From: Flavobacteriaceae bacterium
GTDB lineage: Bacteria > Bacteroidota > Bacteroidia > Flavobacteriales > Flavobacteriaceae
Assembly: GCA_002728855.1 (NCBI GenBank)
Contig: PBWA01000013.1
Coordinates: 37,827-101,826 of the forward strand
Length of the DNA stretch: 64,000 nucleotides
Direction of reading: 5' to 3'
Position 1 is the stretch's first letter; each line of letters opens with the position of its first letter. Below the pieces are notes generated by a model. That model saw only the letters and a program-made list of their open reading frames with translations. It made no database searches and had not been told where the DNA came from. Both the position numbers and the translations under genes were made by a program. Shown here piece after piece: positions 27,258 through 36,300 of the stretch.

Positions 27258-27776
27258 TTAATAATATGGAGAAATCATAATATAAACTATTACACCAGTT
27301 ATAGCAATGTAAAGCCACATCGGGAATGTTACTTTTGCTATTCTTCTATGGCTGTCAAAATGCCTAGATATAGCCCTAACGTATGTTATCAATACAAGAG
27401 GAATAATAAAAATTGAAAGAAATATATGCGTTATTAAAATAAAATAATAAAAATATTTAATGTACCCATCGCCACCAAATGGGGTTGGCTCTGAAGTCAT
27501 ATGATAAGCAACATACATAATTAAAAAAATCAATGATAATGCAATAGCTACTTTCATCAATACTTCATGTGTTTTTATTTTTTTTGCTTTAATTGCTAAA
27601 AGTGAGAAAATCAAAATAATGGCTGTCATACCATTGATTGTAGCGTAAATTGGAGGTAGAGAATAAAGCGGTTCAACATTAGGTAACCTGACATTAAATA
27701 ATATTAATACAACTAGAGGTATCAATATGGAAACAAATATTATTAACCCCTTATGTTTCAATTTTTCATTTTTCAT
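27258..27776 (-). CDS. DUF420 family membrane protein (CtaM-like)
   Basis: A 172-residue integral membrane protein with about five helices, including NGMTAIILIFSLLAIKAKK and YFYYFILITHIFLSIFIIPL, and the family's conserved histidines (HEVLMK, YHMTSEPTPFGG, ITHIFLS, SRHFDSHRRI). DUF420 includes CtaM, needed for maturation of haem-copper oxidases in Bacillus and Staphylococcus relatives. Its place between the SCO gene and the small CxxC protein supports an assembly role. It starts at ATG 27776, five bases after the SCO gene. Confidence 0.87.
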   Translation of the reverse strand: MKNEKLKHKGLIIFVSILIPLVVLILFNVRLPNVEPLYSLPPIYATINGMTAIILIFSLLAIKAKKIKTHEVLMKVAIALSLIFLIMYVAYHMTSEPTPFGGDGYIKYFYYFILITHIFLSIFIIPLVLITYVRAISRHFDSHRRIAKVTFPMWLYIAITGVIVYIMISPYY

Positions 27777-27781
27777 TTTAC

Positions 27782-28480
27782 TTATTCTTTTAAAAGTATT
27801 TTAATATCTTGGATTAAAATATCAATATCATTTTTATTGTCTTCTCCTTCATCAATTCCTGAGTAATAGACTATTGGGTTATCAAAACTATCAACTCTAG
27901 ATCTTAAATAACCTTTCTTATCTATCAAAGCAAAATATCCCTGATGTTCAAAACCACCCGCAACATCTGGGTTTATGGCTGCAAATATATTAAATCCATA
28001 ATTAGCTAAATCAAAAACAGTTTTTTCATCACTTGTTAGAAAGTGCCAATTTTGTGATTTAACATTATATGATTCAGAATATTTTTTCAAAATATAAGGA
28101 CTATCGTATTCTGGATCAATGGTGAAAGATGCAATCCCAAAATCAGATCTTTCGTAAAAAAACTCATCTATGATTTTCATATTTTTATTCATTATTGGAC
28201 ATATTGTTGGACATGATGTAAAGAAAAACTCAACAATATAAACCTTACCTAAAAAATCTTCATTTCCTATTAATAAACTATCTTGATTAAACATCAAAAA
28301 CTCAGGAACTTTCTTTGGTTCATTATTAATATTAAGATATGAAAGAGGTTTTGCAGGGACAGACCTATTATCCTCAACTATTGATCCTGATGTTATTCGA
28401 TCAAATATTTTAGGAATAGAAAAAATTCCAAAAAGAAGAATAAGGACAAAAAGCCAAACAAAGTAGTAATATTTCCCCAT
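27782..28480 (-). CDS. SCO1/SenC family copper chaperone
   Basis: Thioredoxin-fold protein that delivers copper to the CuA site of cytochrome c oxidase. It is anchored by one N-terminal helix (FVWLFVLILLFGIFSI). The copper-binding cysteines are in FFTSCPTICPIMN (CxxxC) near residue 90, and the third ligand is probably the histidine in FEHQGYFALIDKKG. It has 232 residues. It lies within the ctaB-cox cluster, eight bases after the cysteine-free thioredoxin-like gene. Confidence 0.92.
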   Translation of the reverse strand: MGKYYYFVWLFVLILLFGIFSIPKIFDRITSGSIVEDNRSVPAKPLSYLNINNEPKKVPEFLMFNQDSLLIGNEDFLGKVYIVEFFFTSCPTICPIMNKNMKIIDEFFYERSDFGIASFTIDPEYDSPYILKKYSESYNVKSQNWHFLTSDEKTVFDLANYGFNIFAAINPDVAGGFEHQGYFALIDKKGYLRSRVDSFDNPIVYYSGIDEGEDNKNDIDILIQDIKILLKE

Positions 28481-28488
28481 GTTTAATT

Positions 28489-29139
28489 TTAAGGTCTGTT
28501 ATATTTTTTTAAAGCTCTTCTATATTCTGCAAGGATAACCTTGACATCATCTACCATTTTATTATTAATTTCTGCGACAGACTGAGTATTAAATCCAAAT
28601 AAAATTCCTTCATCATCATCTCTTCCTCTAAGATTTTTCTCTTTATCAATTATAAATACCAAGGGTGTACTATCTGAATCAGTTAAAATAAATGGTATTT
28701 TCAAACTATTAAATAAAGTTTTAATTTCATCTGAATTTCCAAAAATAAATTTCCATTTGATCAGATCTGTCCCTACGCCCTCTTTTAATTTCATTTTAAG
28801 ATTTTCTATCTCTTTCTCCTGTCCATTTAATGAAACAATTACAAACTGAAAATCATTAAACTCATAGAATCGCTTATATATTTTCTGGTTGAGATTAAGT
28901 GCTTCTGTTTTTTTATTTATTACATCGCTGCCCCAAAAACCCAAAATAGAAATATTATCTTCAAATTTTATAATATCCCCAGATAGACTTTCCCATGATT
29001 TAATTTCATTTATATCCTCTGTGAGAATTGGTAATAAAGCAAAGTTATTTTTCCCTGATGCAAAAAAAAGATATATAAATACAGGGAAAACAAAAAGTAC
29101 AATCAGTACAAAATATTTTTTAGTATTGTTACTTAACAC
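28489..29139 (-). CDS. Thioredoxin-like membrane-anchored protein without active-site cysteines
   Basis: A 216-residue protein with an N-terminal anchor (YFVLIVLFVFPVFIYLFF) followed by what looks like a thioredoxin fold: ISILGFWGSDVINKK sits where a redox CxxC or CxxxC would lie, and TPLVFIIDKEKNLRGR resembles the cis-proline region. No cysteine is visible in the whole protein, so disulfide chemistry and SCO-type copper binding are unlikely. The start is GTG at 29139; there is no nearby ATG. It sits between subunit IV and SCO, where flavobacteria often carry a poorly characterised gene. An assembly role is inferred from position only. Confidence 0.75.
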   Translation of the reverse strand: MLSNNTKKYFVLIVLFVFPVFIYLFFASGKNNFALLPILTEDINEIKSWESLSGDIIKFEDNISILGFWGSDVINKKTEALNLNQKIYKRFYEFNDFQFVIVSLNGQEKEIENLKMKLKEGVGTDLIKWKFIFGNSDEIKTLFNSLKIPFILTDSDSTPLVFIIDKEKNLRGRDDDEGILFGFNTQSVAEINNKMVDDVKVILAEYRRALKKYNRP

Positions 29140-29156
29140 AGGAGTTTAAAATAAAG

Positions 29157-29540
29157 CTAAAAATTCCAACTGACAAATCCTTCAAACATAACATCAAAAA
29201 TATAATCAGCCTCAAGAAAAAGAATAAAAACTAAATATGGAATTAATATTACTAATGGTAAAACGACAGAGTTTTTTAGACTAGAATTTTCATCTCGCAT
29301 GTGCATGAAATCCCAAGTAATATAATATGCTTTTATGATAGTAAGAATTATAAAAATCCAATTAAGTAATTTCATTCTCATGAAATAGGCAGATAAAAAA
29401 TCAGGTTTTATAATACCCAAAGCAACTTCAATTATAGTGACAATTGACAAAAAAATAAGAACACCCCATATTTTTTGTTCATTTGATTTAAACTTGATCA
29501 AACCTCTAAAAATTTCTAGCTTATGTTCCTCTATTGACAT
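29157..29540 (-). CDS. Cytochrome c oxidase subunit IV (CyoD/caa3-type)
   Basis: A 127-residue membrane protein with about three helices (WGVLIFLSIVTIIEVALGII, LNWIFIILTIIKAYYITWDF, LPLVILIPYLVFILFL). The motif KAYYITWDFMHMRDE is characteristic of the small subunit IV of prokaryotic haem-copper oxidases. It starts at ATG 29540, 16 bases after the larger subunit III gene. Subunits I and II are not in this window and are presumably elsewhere in the genome. Confidence 0.9.
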   Translation of the reverse strand: MSIEEHKLEIFRGLIKFKSNEQKIWGVLIFLSIVTIIEVALGIIKPDFLSAYFMRMKLLNWIFIILTIIKAYYITWDFMHMRDENSSLKNSVVLPLVILIPYLVFILFLEADYIFDVMFEGFVSWNF

Positions 29541-29556
29541 TTTAATAATTTTTTTT

Positions 29557-30540
29557 TTAGACTAGATAGAAAAAAGTAAATACAAAAACCCAGACCAAAT
29601 CAACAAAATGCCAGTAAAGTCCAACTTTTTCGACCATATCATAGTGACCTCTTTTTTCATAAGTACCAAGTATTATATTGAAAAATATAATAATATTTAA
29701 GACTACTCCAGAAAAAACGTGGAATCCATGAAAACCAGTGATAAAGAAAAAGAAATCAGCAAAGAGTGGATTACCATATTCATTTCTGACTAAATTAGCT
29801 CCTTCAACAACTAGTGTTGCAGAGTCTATTTTTCTCAATGATTCATCTCTGGTCAAAATAATTTTTTTTCCATTCTCATCAACTTTTTGAATTCTTATAA
29901 GAATATTTGGATTAGCTCTAAATCCTTTTTTAACTTCTTCAATTGAAAATTGAGGTAAAGATTTTTCTGTTTGAAACCATATGCCATCATTTTTTTTCTG
30001 AGTTGATCTTTCAGTAGGAATTTCAATAGCAAAATCAGATAAAGAAACTCTTTTATTATCTTCAGCGCTAAGGAACTGTAAAATTTGTCCTCCTCTTGTT
30101 TCAACTGCTCCATATTCTCCTTTTATAAAATTTTTCCATTCCCAGGCTTGAGAACCAACAAAAATAGCTCCTCCAATGATAGTCAAAAGCATATAAAATG
30201 CCGTTTTAGATTTATTCATATGATGGCCAGCATCAACAGCTAAAACCATTGTAACTGATGAAAATATTAGTATAAATGTCATTAATGCAACATAATACAT
30301 TGGTGCATCAACTCCATGAAGAAATGGGAAGTGAGTGAAAACTTCATCAGCGATAGGCCAAGAATCTATGTATTTAAATCGTGAAAAACCATAAGAAACG
30401 AGAAATCCAGAAAAGGTAAGTGCGTCTGATACTATAAAAAACCACATCATTATCTTACCATAACCTGCATTTAGGGGTTTTTGATCTCCACCATCCCATA
30501 CATTCGCCTCTTCATAAGATTTTGGAACAGATACGGCCAT
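29557..30540 (-). CDS. Cytochrome c oxidase subunit III (long form)
   Basis: Subunit III of an aa3/caa3-type oxidase with family motifs MMWFFIVSDALTFSGFLVSY near the start, GSQAWEWKNFI, and FITGFHGFHVFSGV plus YWHFVDLVWVFVFTFFYL near the end. It is 327 residues long, because about 100 hydrophilic residues (roughly 145-245) lie between the WEW motif and the FITGFHGFH helix. This insert appears in flavobacterial homologues as I remember them. It starts at ATG 30540, 32 bases after the shorter subunit III gene. Confidence 0.93.
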   Translation of the reverse strand: MAVSVPKSYEEANVWDGGDQKPLNAGYGKIMMWFFIVSDALTFSGFLVSYGFSRFKYIDSWPIADEVFTHFPFLHGVDAPMYYVALMTFILIFSSVTMVLAVDAGHHMNKSKTAFYMLLTIIGGAIFVGSQAWEWKNFIKGEYGAVETRGGQILQFLSAEDNKRVSLSDFAIEIPTERSTQKKNDGIWFQTEKSLPQFSIEEVKKGFRANPNILIRIQKVDENGKKIILTRDESLRKIDSATLVVEGANLVRNEYGNPLFADFFFFITGFHGFHVFSGVVLNIIIFFNIILGTYEKRGHYDMVEKVGLYWHFVDLVWVFVFTFFYLV

Positions 30541-30572
30541 TAGGTTAAATTTAGGTTACAAATTTAAATATT

Positions 30573-31145
30573 TTAATGGTAAAGCTTCACAAATAAGAAT
30601 AAATATATCCACAAAAATCCAAGAAAATGCCAGAATGTATGGGCAAGTTCAAAGCCAACTTTATTTCCGCCAATATATTTACCAAAAGATAAATTATAAT
30701 ATACAACAACCAGGCTAATAAAACCTGCTAATAGATGAGCCAAATGAAGCAGAACTAAAACATATAGATAAGAGGTAGTTACTGAACTTTCAGCCCCAGT
30801 AAAATAAAATCCTTGATCAATAATTGAATTAAAACCTCTAAACTGAAATAGAACAAAAAAGATTGCAGAAATAAAAGTGATCAAAAGAAAAATTTTTGAA
30901 GACTTTATTTGTTCAGCTTTTAGTTTATTTTTTGATAGATAAAAAAATAAGCTGCTTAGTATTATTAATATGGTACTTATTAAAAAATCATTTGGAATTA
31001 TAAAATCTGAAAGCCAATCTGCCCTTTTACTGCTTACTATAAATGCACTAGTTAGTCCTGCAAAAGTCATGGAAATGCTAATCATTCCAATCCAGAGCAT
31101 CATTTTTTTTGCTCTACCCATTTTTATATTAATATCATTACTCAT
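30573..31145 (-). CDS. Cytochrome c oxidase subunit III (short form)
   Basis: A 190-residue subunit III homologue with five predicted helices, including MMLWIGMISISMTFAGLTSAFIV, LLHLAHLLAGFISLVV and FWHFLGFLWIYLFLFVKLY. It lacks the hydrophilic insert of the neighbouring long form. Two adjacent subunit III genes are usual in flavobacterial oxidase clusters. It starts at ATG 31145, nine bases after ctaB, consistent with one transcript. Confidence 0.92.
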   Translation of the reverse strand: MSNDINIKMGRAKKMMLWIGMISISMTFAGLTSAFIVSSKRADWLSDFIIPNDFLISTILIILSSLFFYLSKNKLKAEQIKSSKIFLLITFISAIFFVLFQFRGFNSIIDQGFYFTGAESSVTTSYLYVLVLLHLAHLLAGFISLVVVYYNLSFGKYIGGNKVGFELAHTFWHFLGFLWIYLFLFVKLYH

Positions 31146-31154
31146 AATTATTTC

Positions 31155-32063
31155 TTATAAAAATTTATCAATAACATAAATTATCTGTAGTGAAGTAATA
31201 TAAACAATACTAAAACCCATGAGTTTTTTTGCAGATAATTTGTCTTTTATTTGCATTAACTTTAAAGAAAAAAATAAAAAGAAAAATCCCAAAACAATAA
31301 TAAGCGAAGCAGCTGGTAATGACAAGCTTAAATTCCCTGAATATGATATCACTGGAGTTAAGGAAATGATAATTGTCCATAACGTGTAAAAAACTATTTG
31401 AAATGCAGATGCGTTATCTCTTTTACCACTGGGAAGCATTTTAAAACCAGCTTTTTTATAATCATCGTCCATCATCCATCCAATAGCCCAAAAATGTGGA
31501 AATTGCCAAAAAAATTGTATCATAAATAATATTCCGGGTTCAATGCCAAATTCTCCAGTTGCTGCAACCCAACCTAACATAAATGGAATTGCTCCTGGAA
31601 AAGCTCCAACAAAAACAGATAATGGTGTTACTGTTTTTAGAGGGGTATATATACAAGTATATATCAAGATTGAAATAATGCTGAAAAATGCTGTCTCAAG
31701 ATTTATACTGTAAAGAAAAAATGTACCCACTAATGAAAGAATTATTCCTAATATTATTGCCATTGAATTAGACATTCTATTAGAGGGTAAAGGGCGATTT
31801 TTAGTTCTATCCATTAATCCGTCCTTTTCCCTTTCTATTAATTGATTAAAAATACTAGAGGCACCAGCCATAAAATATCCTCCAATTGAAAGCAAAAGCA
31901 ATATGAAAAAATCAATCTTATCGGCGCCTAAAAAATATCCAGCAATTGAAGAAAATACAATACTAAATGACAATCTAATTTTTGTCAATTGCATCAAATT
32001 GATGAGGAAAGATAAAAGACTGAAAGAAATCGTTTTTGATTGCTCTATTTGAGTATTTATCAT
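31155..32063 (-). CDS. ctaB: Protohaem IX farnesyltransferase (haem O synthase)
   Basis: UbiA-family prenyltransferase that adds a farnesyl group to haem B to make haem O, the precursor of haem A for cytochrome oxidase. The prenyl-diphosphate/Mg2+ motif is FNQLIEREKDGLMDRTKNRP near residue 75, and a second conserved loop is MMDDDYKKAGFKMLP near residue 200. About nine membrane helices are visible in 302 residues. It is the first gene of the oxidase assembly cluster and lies 44 bases downstream of tonB. Confidence 0.95.
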   Translation of the reverse strand: MINTQIEQSKTISFSLLSFLINLMQLTKIRLSFSIVFSSIAGYFLGADKIDFFILLLLSIGGYFMAGASSIFNQLIEREKDGLMDRTKNRPLPSNRMSNSMAIILGIILSLVGTFFLYSINLETAFFSIISILIYTCIYTPLKTVTPLSVFVGAFPGAIPFMLGWVAATGEFGIEPGILFMIQFFWQFPHFWAIGWMMDDDYKKAGFKMLPSGKRDNASAFQIVFYTLWTIIISLTPVISYSGNLSLSLPAASLIIVLGFFFLFFSLKLMQIKDKLSAKKLMGFSIVYITSLQIIYVIDKFL

Positions 32064-32107
32064 CTATGAAAACTTCCTAAAAAAGGTTTGAAATTATTCT
32101 AAAAAAA

Positions 32108-32821
32108 CTATTGTAATCTAAATGTTATAGGTATGCTAAATGGAACTCTAACTGCTCTCCCTCTTTGTTTGCCTGGAATCATTCTTGGCAACCTACCTAT
32201 AATTCTCTCTGCTTCACCTTCAAGATTTTTGTCAGGTCCTCTGGATCTAACATTAATAATACTTCCATCAGTTGATATTACAAAACTAACATAAACCCTT
32301 CCTTGAATACCCATCTCTTGAGCAATTTCTGGGTATCTAAAATTCTTTTTTATATGTTGATTAATTCTTTCTTGAAAACATTCTCTCCTTTTACTTTTTG
32401 CAACTCTTTCACAACCTGGATATATTGGAACATCCTCAATAACGGCGAATGGGACGTCAATATCATCATCAAATTCTTCAACTTCAATTTCTTCAACCTC
32501 AACAATATCATCTTGATCTGTTTCTGTAGATTCAATTATGGTTTCCTCTACCTCTTCTTCATCTTCAACAACTTCTATAATCTCAGGAGCTGGTGGGGGT
32601 GGTGGGGGTGGGGGTGGTGGTATTTTTAATTGTTCAGTAATAGGAACCTCTTCATCATCGTCTTCATCAACATTTAAAGCTTCATAGTCATAATTAGACC
32701 TATCATATGTCTTATACTCAATTGCTCTCCATGAAATGAATAAAACAAAGGTTAAACCAATTACAAAGTAGAGACTACTGTTTTTTGACAAGTCTGCCTT
32801 TGGATTTTTTTTTGGCTCCAT
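32108..32821 (-). CDS. TonB-family energy transducer
   Basis: A periplasm-spanning protein that passes proton-motive-force energy to TonB-dependent outer-membrane transporters such as SusC. It has one N-terminal anchor (LYFVIGLTFVLFISWRAIEY), a linker with ten consecutive prolines near residue 72 followed by a very acidic stretch (EVVEDEEEVEETIIESTETD), and a C-terminal TonB domain (about 140-237) with YPEIAQEMGIQGRVYVSFVI. It has 237 residues. The proline run makes a strikingly G-rich tract on the plus strand. No exbB/exbD is adjacent. Confidence 0.93.
   Translation of the reverse strand: MEPKKNPKADLSKNSSLYFVIGLTFVLFISWRAIEYKTYDRSNYDYEALNVDEDDDEEVPITEQLKIPPPPPPPPPPAPEIIEVVEDEEEVEETIIESTETDQDDIVEVEEIEVEEFDDDIDVPFAVIEDVPIYPGCERVAKSKRRECFQERINQHIKKNFRYPEIAQEMGIQGRVYVSFVISTDGSIINVRSRGPDKNLEGEAERIIGRLPRMIPGKQRGRAVRVPFSIPITFRLQ
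32592..32620 (+). repeat. G-rich low-complexity tract (polyproline-coding, opposite strand)
   Basis: The plus strand consists only of G and single T over 29 bases, with three runs of five G and four of two G. It is the complement of the proline codons of the tonB linker. In such an AT-rich region it stands out and could form a G-quadruplex on the strand opposite the coding strand. Confidence 0.8.
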
Positions 32822-32890
32822 TCAAGTTTAAGTTTACAAGCGCTAATCTATGAAAAAATGGATTATAAACAAACAACTAATTTTTATATA

Positions 32891-33271
32891 TCATCCACCT
32901 ATAATATTTTTATAGGCATTACTGTCAAGAAGCTGATTTATTTGATCAATATCTTCAATCTTAATCTTAATAATCCATCCAGATTCATAGGGTTCATTAT
33001 TAATAATCTCAGGTGACTCTTCAAGAGCTGAATTAACTTCTAATATTTCTCCAGTAATAGGCATGAAAAGATCAGAAACTGTTTTCACTGCTTCTACTGT
33101 TCCAAAAACGGAATCTTTTTCGACGATATCCCCAATTGTGTTAATCTCAACATAAACAATATCTCCTAATTCACTCTGGGCAAAATCAGTAATTCCAACA
33201 GTAGCTATTTCACCGTCTATTTTGACCCACTCATGGTCATTTGTATATTTTAGTTTATCAGGGATGTTCAT
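32891..33271 (-). CDS. gcvH: Glycine cleavage system H protein
   Basis: Lipoyl carrier that shuttles the aminomethyl intermediate between the P, T and L proteins of glycine cleavage. The lipoylated lysine is in FGTVEAVKTVSDLFMP near residue 64, and the N-terminal YTNDHEWVKIDG is also conserved. The track ORF begins at TTG 33292; the ATG at 33271 (MNIPDKLKYTNDHEW) gives the usual 126-residue protein and is preferred. It lies 38 bases downstream of sprA and has its own promoter candidate. The other glycine cleavage genes are not in the window. Confidence 0.95.
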   Translation of the reverse strand: MNIPDKLKYTNDHEWVKIDGEIATVGITDFAQSELGDIVYVEINTIGDIVEKDSVFGTVEAVKTVSDLFMPITGEILEVNSALEESPEIINNEPYESGWIIKIKIEDIDQINQLLDSNAYKNIIGG

Positions 33272-33289
33272 AATTTTAACTGATTTTGG

Positions 33290-33320
33290 CAAATGTAATA
33301 GATTTGTAATTAGTTGCCAA
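33290..33320 (-). promoter_or_regulatory. Putative Bacteroidota promoter for gcvH
   Basis: On the minus strand a TTG (complement of 33318-33320) is followed after 20 bases by TACATTTG (complement of 33290-33297), fitting the -33/-7 consensus. The -7 box ends 18 bases before the gcvH ATG chosen here. The -33 part overlaps the 3' end of sprA. Confidence 0.5.
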
Positions 33321-36300
33321 AATTGTACCTTAAAGTAATACCAGATCTTATCGAATTTTGTGGGAATGCAGTCGATATAGCAAATTTTGAAAAATTATGA
33401 TCATAAAAAAATAAACTGGTCAAATTTCTAGAAAGCGCATAATCAGCTGTAACCTTAATAGACATAATTGTTTGTCCTGCTGTTACTTGGTTACTGTCAT
33501 ATTCTAAATTTCTTAACACCGTTATATTTTCTCTCAAAGAAAAATCTGCTTTCAAATTTAAGTCTCCACTGAGAATAAATCTTCTACCTCCTATATTACT
33601 TCTAACTCTTAGATCCTTAATCCTATATCCTAATCCTAATATATATTCGTTGCCATTAGATTCAGTAATAAGGTTATTATCTAAACTCAAAGAAAGAGCC
33701 CTATCTTTTTTTATTTCTGCCAAAATCTTCAAAGAATTATTAAATTCAAGATCTAATCTGGCAAGCGGATTAAATTGTTCAACCAAGTTTACATTTGAAA
33801 ATAATTTAGGTGTTAAGAAGTTCCCTTGTCTATCTCTCAAAAAAGGATTGAATGGATCATATTCTAAATTTGATTGAAAATTAGTTATGGTATAACTTGC
33901 ACGATATCCATGAGATAAAGAAACTCTTCTAAAAAGTTTTTTAATTACCTCCAATTTAGAAAATCCCGAATATTTTAAATTCCAATTTGGTAAAGGAGTT
34001 TTATTCATTGGATCCAAACCAATTCGATTAACATTAGTTCCTGTATAAGCAGATAAAAATGAATTTATTAAAACTTCTTGATGATTTTTCCCATAACCAA
34101 ATGGGTAACCTTCATTGTCAAACTGATCCTGAAATAGTATATTTCTGTTTGAGAATCTTTTTGCCATAAATAATAAATTTTTTCTAAAATTTTCAAAATT
34201 TGAATTCTTTATACCATCTTTATCTCTAAAAGAAGTTCCAATCATAACAGTAGATACTCCAAAATTTCCATATTTATTTGAATTTAAGTTGATATACTCC
34301 TGATTTTCAATACGGAAATTTTCAGATAAGTTTTCCGAATAGTTACTTTCCATATTTAAATCAATAACTAAATCTTTCAGAGGATTTATTTGAGCGACTA
34401 ATCTAAATTTATTATTATGGATTTGCTCGAAAGCTTCATTAAAATTCGGGAATTTAGTCAACCAGCCTCTTCTTGCAGACTCATATCTAATATCTGCCTG
34501 GCTACCCATTGTAAAGCCAAAAGAAGGGTCTAGAGTTCCCATAAAGCCAATCCCTTGAAGATACCCAGGCAAAACCTTCCCGTTATTTTCAGAATAATTA
34601 ATTTGCACTCTTCTAAATAAAGATAGAAAATCAATTAATTCAGTTGCCACTCTTTTTATACCTCCTATTTTTTTTCGTTCTTTTCCATCATTTGATAAAC
34701 CCATTATTTGATATAATTTATTGAAAGAAATTGAAGCTGATAAAACTTTCGTGTTAGCATTTTGAATTGTATTAACTCTTCCTAAAAGTTCTCCATTATC
34801 GTTTTCTACATTTGCCAAAGCATCAGAACCTCTTTGCCAGTTGAAATCCCCCGTATAACTATAGCTAGCATCAATAAAACTAAGAAAAGGAAAATAGTTA
34901 AACGGTATCTTGTAATTTAAGGTTGCTGATTGAAAGTGTCGATTGGTTTCTCCTGTATTCCATATACCGTCCCATATACCCAAGGTTTTATCAATATTAT
35001 TAGGGTCTTCATTATTTTGATCATTAATAAAATTTTTAATTATGTTATTATTTGACGCTTGGAATGTAAGTCTCAATGATTTTGTCAAATTATGATTTAA
35101 ATTATATGACCAATCAAAAAGATAATTTCTCAATTGTAAATCTGGTAAACTAATTTGATTAGACGCATCTACTCCTTCCATATAAATTTGTCTAAATCTT
35201 TGGCTTTTAAAATCTCGACTTATACTAGAGGTTATAGCAATCAAGTCTGGCAATAAATTAAAATTTAATTCTTTCAGCCAATCCCAATACTCTTTTTTAT
35301 CAAATAATTTTGAATTCTTAAACAAATAAAACTCTAATGGCTTGAACCTATATCCATAATTTGCTCCCATTTGAAGACTAAGGTCCTTCTGATTTTCTAT
35401 CTCATAATCGTTATGTTTCACCTCGTTATAGGAATATGAAAAATCAAAATTTTCAGGGCTATAAAACCTTTGCTTAGAATTCCCTGAAGAGTTTTTTCTA
35501 ACGCCTATAAGATTTATACTTTTCCTTTTTGTGTAAAAAACTGCCTGATCTTTTATTGAGTCTCTTTGAGTTGATCTTTCGCTTGAGTCCATCCGATCTT
35601 TAAGTAAAATATCTTGATAAAAAGGGTCATATTCTGGGGTCAAGAATTCCTCTCCTAAATTAATGCTAAGTGGAACTTGTAATCCCCATTTCTCAGGAAA
35701 CACTTTCCCTAAATTAATTTCTGAAACAATATCATATTGCTTCATATCCTCTCGATTACTTTGATTTGGACTTTGGTCAATTGCTCCAAAGCCAATAGTA
35801 GAGAGTCGCCCAGTTGCAGAAAGAGATGCAAAATCAGCAATATTAGCATCAAGTGTACTTATAGTGGCCCATCCATCTTTTCTTTCTATACCAGCTATTC
35901 TTAATTCATTAAACCAAACTTCGCCACAAAGAATATTACCTAAATCTTTGGATGGATTTTTTAATCCAATCATTAATGTTTTTATAGAACCCAATGAAGG
36001 ATTCCCCTTAACAGAAAACTTATATTTTTTAGCTCCAGGTAAATTACCAATTGAACTAAATTCCTGAATAAAATTCATCTCCTCATCAAAATATGATGCT
36101 TGATTCAAAAATCCTTTACTCAGTGACTTAGCTTTAAGTTTTGAAAGTAGTGAAATTGGAACGTCAATAGAATTTGACTCAGGATGCCATACTTCCTCTG
36201 CACTTAATCTATTGGCACTATCTTCCTGATAGCTTGATGGTTTAAGGGGAATTTCAATTTGATAATAGTTGTCCTTAAAGTCAGAGCCTAGTCGAATAAA

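Noticed and set aside
29557-31145. Two subunit III genes as an assembly duplication
   Set aside because: They differ strongly, one has a ~100-residue insert, and the pair is usual in flavobacterial oxidase clusters.
32303-32629. 108-aa plus-strand ORF ending in tryptophan/glycine repeats
   Set aside because: The repeats are the reverse reading of the proline codons in the tonB linker.
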